Shown in pieces: positions 12,901-28,412 of a stretch of DNA of 64,000 nucleotides. The DNA comes from Auanema rhodensis (lineage: Eukaryota; Nematoda; Chromadorea; Rhabditida; Rhabditidae). Under the pieces are notes generated by a model, which was not told the DNA's origin, did not search any database, and worked only from the letters and a program-made list of their open reading frames with translations. How positions within the stretch are numbered: the first letter of the stretch is position 1; each line of letters begins with the position of its first letter. The DNA lies in assembly GCA_964057225.1 (NCBI GenBank), contig OZ059900.1:6458501-6522500 (forward strand), given 5' to 3'. The position numbers were made by a program, and so were the translations under genes.

Positions 12901-13770
12901 ATTGCTTTTGTGCATCAGTTCCAAATCTTCAATGCCTCAACCCATTCGATCATGACGCATCAGTTTTGTGAAGATTTTGCATATAAATTGTTATTTTCAT
13001 TATTTTTCTATTACAAATATGAGAAAAAATATGTAATTCTGAGAACAGCTTTCAACATATTCGCAACCTTTGAATTTCAAAATTGTTCTTTCGATTATTA
13101 GATGAATATACGAGAGAGATTTCTTTTTCATAAAAATCCGAGAGCTTTAAAAATTTTTTTGCTTAATAAACAATTTATTGTATTTTTATGTACATTTTAG
13201 TACAATAAAACATTAACTTAATTTATTGTTGTGCAGTTCGGACTTATGATTATATCAAGTTTTTAAAAAATTAGTTGAAAAAAAGGTTCAAAAGATACTA
13301 TTGATGAAAAAAACTACATAATATGGGGACAGCTCAATCAAAAGAAAAAACAAAACTAGACTTAGCGATAATTGAATAAACCATTCAAACTCAATTATTC
13401 AGTATTTCTATACGTATGAAGGAAATGTAACATTTGTATTTTCGGAGACAAAGATGTTGCGATTTGCAGATTATGCTAGATTAGCATGTTTTATCATCAT
13501 ATTACATCCAGATTATATTATTATATGTTTTTTCTATTCTTATATTCCATCTCGATAGCTCATCCATAGCCAGCATTCATGTACATTTAAAGATCAAGCT
13601 AAAAAGCAATAAAAGCAATATCTTCCCTATTATTATGTTAGGGAAAAAATCAAATAGTTGTGTTATGTTGAAAAAAAATGAAAGACACAACAGAGCCGGC
13701 ATAATAGCTGAAATATTGAATTTTGAAACAACTCTTTTATTTACTTAGCCCAATGCTTTTTCCTACTAGA

Positions 13771-13860
13771 ATGTGGGGGACCAAATGTCCATTGGTTCGC
13801 GTTGTCTGGCGTGCGACGCGGTTGCGTTGCGTATTTCCGGGACAGTTTATTGAAGATCAG
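13771..13860. promoter_or_regulatory. CpG-rich island in the MKK/liprin-alpha spacer
   Basis: A 90-bp patch with many CpG dinucleotides (GGCGTGCGACGCGGTTGCG and neighbours) in sequence that is otherwise strongly AT-rich. On the minus strand one frame reads through it to a TAA at about 13747 followed at once by an AATAAA-like word. On the plus strand a 42-residue frame starts at 13771. It could be a promoter core, a leader exon or a small terminal exon. I cannot decide which, and no homology is recognised. Confidence 0.35.
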
Positions 13861-16177
13861 CACCTACGTAGTACACCATTACTTGCTCTGTTTGAATGAT
13901 GATAAAATGATCGTATTATTGATTAATCTTAATATTATCATCTAATTCTGCTTTTTAATCTTTATCAGTATATTAGTTTTCTGGGTAATCTCGATAGCTT
14001 CTGTCATTGTCTATGAAATGTGTTTATTGTCTTTATTCCACTTCTACGTTTAATTAACTACGTTTCTACCCATTATTGTCTTCAAGAAAAAAAAAATCTT
14101 TCTATTCAAAAGTGTAAATAAATATTTGTAATTAGGATTTACGATAGTCAGACAGTTGTAATTAGCCCGTTATGTTTGCCATGAATTGCAGATCGCTTTG
14201 GCTTGTTTACATAGATTATATTTACATCAACTAATCATTTTAATGGCTAATTATAAGATTAAATGAAATCAATTAGTTGTTATTTGGCAAAGATTTATAT
14301 ATCAATTATCTTCATTTTTTCATTTGTTCCATTAATGACTCAAAATGTCGCACATTCTGTATAAGTTTTTCTCATTCTTTGAATTATCTTCACCGACATC
14401 CAGGTTTTCTTTTCAATAAAGCAATTTTTGATTTATTTCATAATTAGAATAGTTATAAATCATGTTTTTCCCTCTTTTTCAAATTTGTTTTTCAACTCCT
14501 TTCTTTATTTTATTCTTAGGCATTTCTTAAATATTTTTGTACTTTTTCAAAGTATTTTTTACCATGATATTAAGCATTCTGAGTAATGAATTTTCTCTTC
14601 TCCTTTTTGAGTCTATTGTCATTGCTATATCAGATATCGATTTCGTGCTCAACTTTTTACATTTTTTTGCTCCGAATTGTATAATTCTTGTAATCTTGGA
14701 CAACCGTTTGTCTATTTATTCGATTATTTGTTCTTGAGTTTTTTGTTCAGTCCTTTTCTACTTTTGCGTCACTTCTTTAAAAAAAATGGTGGGAATTGAA
14801 TGTGAATACAGTTATTTGTTCCATTACCTTATATGCACGTTTGTGTATATCATATTTGAATTTAGCAGACCTTCAATTCTTTTCATTTGTCCTTTTCACT
14901 CGTTCTTTTTCTCATATTTATTCATAACTCTTTGTAAGATTGATAAAAATGTTAGTTGAAATAGAACGTAAGAATAAAGGAGAAAGTGCCTAAGAATAGT
15001 TAGTGAAGCCAATATGTAATGGAATATCACACATCTATTCTAATATTCAAGTTGTTTGTTTTTGATGTATATAAATACATATACAATATTACATCTTTTC
15101 CGTATATGTTCAATATGCTGATAAGTAGTATTAACGTAGTCTCATGTATATATGTGCAATTTTTGTTTTGTTTCATTCTCGAGATCAAAAAAGTAAACTT
15201 AAAGTCATTGTTTCGATTTCAAAGCCTAAGATTTTGGAAAACGCATGTACAATAGTTCTGTCCAAGTTGTTTTATAATAATGTAAGCTCTTCTTCTTCTA
15301 TTTCCTTGTTTAGAAGCACTAGTTTTTTGCTCACATTTTCTCATTTCATTTATTTTTTCGAATGAAAAAGATTATATAATTATCCTGTAATTTCATATCA
15401 AATGTATTGCTCGCATTAATACACATGTAAGCCTATGTTGCCAATTTTTTTTGTCACAAAAGTCTAATGTTCTTGTTGCCATCTACTGGCCATTCTCTGT
15501 CCTTTATTCCGGTCAAAGCCTTTTTTAGTCATTTCCCTCTTTTCTTTTCTATTTTCAAATCTCTTCCAATCTCTTGCTTTTCATTCATGCGGCTCTCTTT
15601 CTCCTTTCTCATTCCTCTCTCCAACCATCATACTTCCTTCTCAAATTCATTTTCATTCTTTATTTTTTCGTTTACGAATTCTTCTACATGTGCAATTTCG
15701 GTTTCCTCTTCAGCTCACTGACTCTCAGTTTTTTCTATATTCTACCTCTTTGCTTTGGCTTCTTCTTTAGTTTTCGCTTGTGGCTATCGGTTTTTAAGTT
15801 TGGTACACGATGAACCTAAAGGCTTGCCTCAGCTAAAAAGGAAAACTGCCAAGGGGAATGAAGACTGACGCCAATGGACAGCCGTCTCCCTATATTTCTC
15901 TAGACTCATTTGGAGACTCTCTTCTGTTTTCACGCTCTTCTTTTGGATTTTCACTCTCCTCTCATTTATGCTCTCAGTTTCTCTGCATTGCACATTTCTC
16001 ACTCCTTTCTCTGCGTCTTTTAGCTTGTCTCTGTTTTTCATTCAAGTCTGCGTCTTACTCTATCTACGTACTGACTTTTCTCTTGGTCGAACTGGCCATT
16101 TGAGGGCAATAGTCGAAAAGAGCTAGCCGGATAGGTTTCTATACATCTCTCCTATTTCTTTCGCTGAGATATGCTAT

Positions 16178-16192
16178 TTGGCAACAAGCCAA
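16178..16192. promoter_or_regulatory. Perfect nuclear factor I palindrome
   Basis: TTGGC, five bases, GCCAA, with matching T/A on the outer flanks: the full NFI dimer site. Nematodes have one NFI gene (nfi-1 in C. elegans). The site lies in the spacer 4.5 kb upstream of liprin-alpha. Binding is inferred only. Confidence 0.4.
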
Positions 16193-18408
16193 ATGTGTGT
16201 CTGTGCGTAGTCTTTGCTTTTCTCTTGAGGCTTCAATGCTTTCATCGTTTACGTTTAATCATTGAAGAACAAGAAAGCTAGGCACTCACCGAATGGAAAA
16301 ATGGAGAAAGAGATTGAACATTTGGAAGAAGAGCGGTGCGATGTAAAATGTGAAAAAGAGGACTAAACGCTTAAAATAGCTGAAAAAGAGTGAGGATAAA
16401 AGTTGTTCCACCCTTAAGCGAATTATAACAAGATACTTAGACACTATGCTAAAGTGCCATAACTCACTGAATATGATAAAATATTCTTTTTTTGGTGAGC
16501 CAGCAATTTTTTCATCCCTAAAACAGCATGATTTTCGATTAATTGATCTTTCGTCTAGCTACAAGTTCATGAAATTAAATTTTGACAAATATTCTAGCGA
16601 GGAATTTTCCATTTCCATCTTCTAATTGACGGAACAAAAGTTTTAACTTTCAGGATGTTAAGGGGGATTTTATGTGTTATGCATCTTTTCTGTTATGAAT
16701 AAACGCATAGATAATCTGCGAGAGCATTAAGCTGACCTTGTTGACCTGACCTCCTGTTGCTCGCTAATAGATATATTCAACAGATATTTAACTATATGAC
16801 AGATTACACGGGTTAAAAGAAGACAGTAGAAGCAGTGCCATTGCAGATATGCATTAAAAGAACATTATGATTGGAGAGACTTACAGAAAACAGCACATTA
16901 AATGAACGAACACTGGGAGAGATAAAGACAGATATTGTATCCTTACGGCTTATTATCGGTAAACGAAAGTTGTCTACCTACACTAGCGCTATACTACACG
17001 GAGTGTCCTAGTTATGTCTATCAACTATTGCTAAGACAGTAACATCTCTGTCTCTTATTTTCTGATATTCTCTAGATTTTCTTTATCTTTATCATTCTCT
17101 TCCTTTTAAGATTTTTCTTATTTTCCCAAGTATTTTGAGATTAACTGGCTCGTTCATTCATTGTTTCACTTAGTAAGCTTGAGAAAATATCGATTTGTTT
17201 CTATTCTTCGTTTTATATCTGATTTCATTTTTCCTACTATTCCCAATATATTTACCATTTTTTTTCAATCATGTAGAATCTAATTATTCATTTGCAATCG
17301 AACGTCAATTTCCACCCAAACCACCCACCCTTTACACTTTTTTCTACAGCCTACGTGATTAATGTTTCCTGTATAACTCAGCCATTTCATTAAAACCTAT
17401 CTGAAACCATATGTAATTTCAACGAACAATTGCACTTGAATTACAAATGACATTGGACTCACAGTTCGTGCGACCATCTTAGCGTATTTTTCTTTTGTGT
17501 ACAGGTTGCCTAGCCAGTATGTGACCGCTTGTTAGAATTAAAGAACAAAAGCGAGCCAAATGTGTAGCTGATTCACGTCATTGTTTTTCCTTTAGTTAAA
17601 TTCGCATCTGGTCTATTCACAATATATTTTAACTAACAAGGCATCAGCTCGTCTTTAGACTTACATTGTAGATAATCTGTGCTCATAGCTTACTTTTTAA
17701 TTTTTATTGTGCATGAAAATCTTTTTTTTAATGTATTTCGCATTCATTTTTTCTGTTACATCATTAGAAAGACCGATTTTCGAAAAGGATTAAACTAGGC
17801 TGCTTTTCTGCCATGTATATTTTATCCTCAACACTGTATAAAACGAAAAAAAACCTTATTATTCTCAATCTTCTTATTGAGATTTTCTTTTTTTTTCCTT
17901 TTCAAGCCGATTAAATTTTTTTTTGAGATTTAAAATTATCTTCTACCCTGTATAATTACAGATGTATTATGCTCATCTCCTTTGATTGCATTTGATTTTC
18001 CAACATTATCAGTCTATTATTGTCAATCCTTCTTCTATTTTACCATAATTCCTTTTTTGCCCTTCTACGTTCGACAGATTATACCAAAAAAAGCTAACCG
18101 TCTGAAATTTCTTGATGCGAAGATTATCGAGTAATCTAACGTTTGCAGCAATTTTCTTGAAAATGCTAATAGATTATACACTTAAACCTAATTTCGACGT
18201 TCATTGAAACCTTAATAGACCAAACCGCCAAATCCACTTTGTAAGCCGTATTTTTGGTTTTGGTGTTTTTTCAATTTTCTTACAAGCTTTTTTCTAAGCT
18301 CATTTTTCAATTTTCCGCATGGGCGTTCTTTTTTTTCACTTTTAATGTATTCTATCATTGTTTTACATCTTTATGCTGGTCTTCAACCACTTTAAGCCTC
18401 GGCCCATT

Positions 18409-18431
18409 CACACACACACACACACACACAC
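18409..18431. repeat. (CA)n microsatellite
   Basis: Eleven CA units followed by CTAG. Confidence 0.9.
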
Positions 18432-19870
18432 TAGCCGTACTCATGCAGAAAGACATTCACTTGCACTGTAGTATACATGTTCTAGAGTATGTATGTGTAA
18501 TAGATAGTTAGAGCTGTTGATCAGATCTTGAGCTTGATGTGAAAATATCTTGTATCTCGTTTTATATTTTTTTGCATGTTGAACAGATAAAAAAATGCAT
18601 TCATATGCCCTCATCTTGTCATCATTTGTTTTCTCAAAATAGACTATTGCATCATTCACTTGCAGCTGCTGCATTTTGAGCTTCCGTTATTATATATCAT
18701 AAAACCGGCAATTTTGTAATGCTTTTTTTTGCTCAAACAAATCGCATATTTTGTTGTTAGTATACATTTTGCTCTTTTTTTGACTTTTATCTAGATTCTA
18801 CTACATTATTAATCATTTTGTATTTATATGCTTCAGATCCAGTTGTTACTTCACATATAAGCCTATAATTCATAGCATGTTTTATAACTGTCTATTTCCT
18901 TCTTTTTTTTTCGAGTAATTTATTCGAATATTTCTATTCGCAAGAAAGTTACATGTGCATCTATGTAACTATTTTAATAACTATTGTGCTCATTTCAGTT
19001 ATGGATTAAGTGAATTGGCTCGTCGTAGACCCAAACAGACATAAAAGTAAGTTTTCCTTCTTTTTCGTTCGTAAATGTACTTTGAACATGCAACAGCTTA
19101 TCCATTTCATTTTTTTTTCATTGCACTGTTGCTGTTTGTACAGATGAGCTGTTTTCGCATTACAATCCCTTGTTTCAAACTCTTTCTCAAAATTCATGTG
19201 GTTAAGTACGACATCGTTTTTCTGAGTACAATCACATTTCCTATCTAATGTCGTGAATGCTCAAGCATTAGGGAATGACTGCTCAAATGCTTGAAGCTCT
19301 TACATGTCTAAGCTAGAATCGGATATGAGTAGAAATTATCCATGTCAACCTAGAGTGTAGATACTGACGGGATAACGGGATAAAACATATAGAAAGTATA
19401 GAGACAAATAACGTTAATCGAGAATGAAGATGGGCATGGAGAAAGGGAGTCTAGGTCATGATCATGTGAGCTTATATGTATTTCAAGCTCAAGTATTCAC
19501 CCTAATCTAAGAAGAGAGGCGACAACTCGGATCCAATAGCCTTGAAGTGTGATTATCTAAGTTGAGTCTAAGCTGTTTCCCCTTTTCGAATTATATCCTA
19601 ACGTCTTTGCGCCATAACACATTTTCCCAACTGTTCTTTTTTTAGTTTCCCTGTTTCTAAGTCCAAATTTAACATTTTTGTGTTGTATCTGATAGAATCA
19701 TTGATTGAATCATCAGTTATTTTTTTGGATAATTCAGCATATTTTCTATTTTTCTCAAATAGCTATTTATCGAATATACGTTAAAAATTTTTAATTTTAT
19801 TCATTTTCTTAATAATGAATGAAATTTGGATAAGAGCCAGTGTTCTCGAATATTTACATCTCGTTCTAAA

Positions 19871-19925
19871 TCTATATATATATATATATATATATGTATA
19901 TGTATATGTGTGTATGTGTGTGTGT
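19871..19925. repeat. Compound (TA)n-(TG)n microsatellite
   Basis: TA run passing into TATG and then TG units. It lies 730 bp upstream of the liprin-alpha start and is a likely length-polymorphic locus. Confidence 0.9.
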
Positions 19926-20655
19926 CAATGACGTTTAGAAAAATGCTATATAATAATTGCCGCAAACTAAATCCAGACTTATTATATGCCAGATGTCAAA
20001 TTTCAGCTATTCATGATGAATAGATTTGTTCTAGATAGGGAAAAAGAAGTATTCAGCCTATATATAAGAAATTCATACAGAGAGAAAATAAGATAGATAG
20101 ACGAAGGAAAAAGAGAGAGAAAGAGAAATAAAGAGAGAAAGGAAGGGAGAGAAGATGGAGAGAGATAGACCAAAATAAATGTTGAAATGGCGGGGTGAGC
20201 AACAAAATAAATGAATGAAATAGTTGGCATGCAAAGTGATACTGAAAAAAATATCACGAAGACAAAGATTACAAAAAAATGAGGTTCAGCACATTTTACA
20301 AGAAAAAATGATGCGAATTATCACAATAGCTGCGTATAAGAAGACCTTCGTTAATAGATGAGAAGTGATAAAGTGTTAATTGGCTATACAAGAACACTCA
20401 TCTGATTACTAATATCTCAGAAAAGAAATACTAATGAGATTTCCTGCCTGCCGAGATTAGAAATATGTTATTTTCATATTCTGCATCCCATTCCTCTAGA
20501 ACTTCTAGAAATATTGTATAGAATATGATTGAATATTATTATGCTTTTAACTTGAATAATCAGCTTTCTTTACTTGTTTTTTCATCTGATTCAAGTCAAT
20601 TCAATAGTCATAATTATTGAACAATTAACACGTTGATTGTACACATTCTTTCAGA

Positions 20656-25026
<4,371 letters not shown>

Positions 25027-25192
25027 AATTGATGAACTTGTTGTTATGATATTTTCATTTATTCATTCTCAGATTATTTTTCTATTTTTCCATCTCTCTT
25101 CACCTTTTAGCCATATGAATGGCTGAAGTCTTCGAGGACTAACCAGTGATATCATGAATGTGTTGTTTGTTAACCAGATTAGCTTAATATTT

Positions 25193-25212
25193 TTACTTAC
25201 TTACTTACTTAC
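25193..25212. repeat. (TTAC)5 microsatellite
   Basis: Five uninterrupted TTAC units in the likely 3' UTR of liprin-alpha. Confidence 0.9.
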
Positions 25213-26908
25213 TGTGTATTTTTCAAAAGTCTTTTGTTTCTCAATACTAACAGCTTGAGTAACTAAGCGAGTGACTATAGATTACAATTTGGAGCTTTGT
25301 TTATTATTTAGAAATAATATTTCTGTCGCTCCATAAGTTTTTATTCTTTTCTCATCAGAAATCTCAAAATTAATTATAATTAATATTCATAATCTGAGCG
25401 CAAATGGCATAATCATTAACATAATTTTTCTTTTTCTTAGCTTCGATAAAATGGAAAAGGAAATTAATTTTATTTCTCTTTTTCTTCCATTTTTTAGTTC
25501 AATAAGGAAAGAGCAAATGAAATTCATTTCATGTTTAATCTATCATTTTGATTCTTTCGCCAATACCTTTTCATTTCTTGTTGTTTTAATTATATCATAT
25601 TATTTTATCATAATTGATAGTTAACTAGAAACTGCAGTTGCTCTTCTGCAATACCTCACCATATTTTCCTTCGTATGCATTGAAAGATGATATGAACGTT
25701 TCACTAGTAGCCAGCTTCTATATCACGGTGATGCTTTCCATAGTTATATAGATGTTGTTTTAATTTTGCACATCTTATCTTAATCAGCTTGTTTACTTAT
25801 TTATCGCACTAACACCACTGCTACATTGCCATTAAGTCTTTCTCACGGGCCCTTCTGTTTTTATTTCTTTGAATAATCCTAACACTATGGAGTTTTGTAA
25901 CAATTTGTCATACATGCAGGATGTTTCATCTTTTTTCACATGTTGTTCAATTATAGTCCAATATATCTATTTTATTTACAAGCACTACAAGACAAGTCCG
26001 TTTTTTTCAAACTATCATATTCATATTATTAATATTATATTTTCATGTTGTTATATTTATATATTTATAAGTATTTATATCTATATTTATATACATATAT
26101 TATATATATTTATTTTTTTTCATATTTCCATCATCTGTCTAATGGCATGTTTCCTAGTACATGAAAATCCATCCAACTCTTCCTGTCTCAATTATGTATT
26201 TTCCGGTTTATAGTAGTGGTCTCAGTTTCGAAGCATCACACACGTTACTACTCTAGGCTATAAACAATTTTTCGGTTTTATCTGCATATTTTTCTTAATT
26301 GATTAAATTGTTATGATTATTTATATTATATAAAAAGACTTGTTCTGTATTTATTTAACTATAAACAACTTTTTATTTTCCAATCAAGCTTCAAATCTGT
26401 TAGTATTTATATTTTGTGAATTTTGCCTGTTCATTATTTTCGCTCAAGTCATCTGTGGCTCAATAAAATTGATCTGCTGTATGTTGTTCGTGTTATGTAT
26501 GGTTTAGTGCAGAAAAAAAAAGCAAAAAGAAATCTATTGTTAACCGTATTGGAAAAACGATTACCGCAGGCAGTGTTGTTCAAATTAGAAAAATTGAGTC
26601 AGACTACAATTTTTGAAAATGGCGCCTAAAATTGTGGCATTGTGTAACCGGTACAGTGGGAGTGAAATGACTTACATTCAAATATCTCTGCCGAAAAGAG
26701 ATATTTTTTTTCTAACTACTACAAATAAATATAATGTTTCGTGAGAGTGCGAGAAAAAAAGAACTAAAAAACATTTGATGTTGAATAAAGAAAGTTGCGC
26801 AAGATTATTCCAAAATTTGTTGGTTGGATTATTGTATATGTATTCTTTGAAATGTCAAACAATACAGGCACATGTAGTTTACAATATCATTGTATTATTG
26901 TGAAATTT

Positions 26909-26930
26909 ATATATATATATATATATATAT
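26909..26930. repeat. (AT)n microsatellite
   Basis: Eleven AT units. Confidence 0.9.
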
Positions 26931-28412
26931 TCATGTTATATGTACGTCTATGTAGTTAAGTATTATATTTGCATGCTGTTGAGTTTATGCTGTGATGTAA
27001 TGGTCCCTCCCAATTATATCCAGGATATAGCAATTGTATCCGACACCTCGAGCTCCAATTGTTAATTAAGATTTTCTTTATTTTCTCTTTAGATGCATCT
27101 TCTATTAGTACAAACGTTTTCTTCTTATTCTCTTAATATTCTCATCCATCTATTATATAACTTTGTCACTTTAGCATTCATTCATATTCTTAATAGTATT
27201 TTCCATCTCTTGCTTCATAAACTAATCTTGGTTTTCTAGACATATTTGTCTCCCATTTTTCAGTTCTCTTTTCTCTATGCGTAAATCTGTCTCGTTTTTA
27301 ATCATGTTGGCAAGACAATATATCGTTGCTTTGCTCAATTCGTATCTCTTTTCTCTTGCACGTTTACTCATATACTCTCTCGCCTCATAGCACTATTTGA
27401 TTAATTTCATCCTTTTCTCTTCTTTGACACAGTATATCTCTTAATTATTAACATAATTGAAAATTATATAAGAATCAAATTACCTGCCATATATTAAGAA
27501 TTTTGTCTCACGGTAATGCTAATCTTTAGAAATTAATTTCACTAGTTTAATATAATTTTCCATGCCAATAGTCTATATGTATTAGTATATCTGTATCTAA
27601 GTATAGACCTGCATCACTATATTATCAAAGGCATTTTGTCATCTTTGTTTTGGACACTTTCTTACATATACGGTTATATGTCTAGTAAAAATTTAATTTT
27701 GCACACATAACAGTGCTGGGAACAATTATTTGTTTTCTAAAATCGATATAGAATTATAATATTTTGAGAAAATCAATTTAACAGCACTTACAAAATAACT
27801 AATCGTTACATTATTGGCTTTCATATTGTTACTAATCCAGCAAGCTGTTATTTTTTGTATATAAATTCATAACGATTATCACATATATTATGGGTTAGTT
27901 TATGTAGCTTATTTATCTTATTTGCATGTATGAAGTAGTATTTTCTTTCACTTTCCTAACTATATGTACCTTGAATCAGAAATGTTATTTTATATTAGTC
28001 CATGCATTTATTCTTTTTTTATTCTGTTTGTCACATACCTTTTTCAAACATATGCATACTTTTTTTGAATTTTTACATAAAAACTTTTCTCAAAAGTTCA
28101 AATACATTTATTCTCATTATTGAATAAATTGGCACTTTCAGTGTTTTTTTTCATTCACCGTTTTGCTTGCATTACGTTCTAATCATCTGAAATTGCATGT
28201 TTTGATGCGTTCTCTTACCAATGTCTGACACCTCTATATGCTTTATGTGACGAAGTTTAATCAGTTTATCCAGAATCTTAAAAAACTTCAAATTTTTATT
28301 GGTTTTCTTTGTTGATCTAAAGTTTATTCACTATCACATTCTTTGTTCTTCATGTCGATTCAACTTTGTTTCAGAGTTTAACCACATTTGCGTTTGCTTG
28401 AAATTTGGCTCC

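Larger units (their letters stand above)
8975..20655. other. 11.7-kb spacer between divergent MKK and liprin-alpha genes
   Basis: No supported gene. The two flanking genes diverge, so both promoters lie here, perhaps with non-coding leader exons. The plus strand is A-rich around 9.4-13 kb and T/C-rich around 14.4-18.1 kb, which makes long but meaningless Phe/Leu/Ser-rich frames (for example 10448-10807 minus, 15467-15721 plus). Islands that stand out from the AT background are a CpG-rich patch at 13771-13860 and pyrimidine-rich sequence at 15440-16100. Microsatellites and single motifs are listed separately. Confidence 0.6.
25027..28373. other. Spacer after liprin-alpha (3' UTR and intergenic)
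   Basis: AT-rich, T-rich on the plus strand. Contains the liprin-alpha 3' UTR and the promoter side of the next gene. Frames at 25869-26213 and 26423-26629 have T-driven or lysine-rich composition and match nothing I recognise. Simple repeats at 25193-25212 and 26909-26930. No RNA gene seen. Confidence 0.6.

Noticed and set aside
15480-15495. CTCF-like word GCCATCTACTGGCC
   Set aside because: Partial match to the insulator consensus, and many nematodes have lost CTCF; not enough to call.
15440-16100. Overlapping Phe/Ser/Leu-rich frames on plus and a Lys/Glu-rich frame on minus
   Set aside because: Explained by a long pyrimidine-rich tract.
20490-20515. Heat-shock-element-like word (TTCTAGAA) before liprin-alpha
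   Set aside because: The third pentamer has wrong spacing, so it is not a full element.
25869-26213. 114-residue plus-strand frame after liprin-alpha
   Set aside because: Ile/Tyr/Phe-rich from TAT/ATA repeats; no coding signature.
26423-26629. Lys-rich frame resembling a transposase fragment at first sight
   Set aside because: No DDE/DDD residues, no terminal inverted repeats and no second copy in the window.
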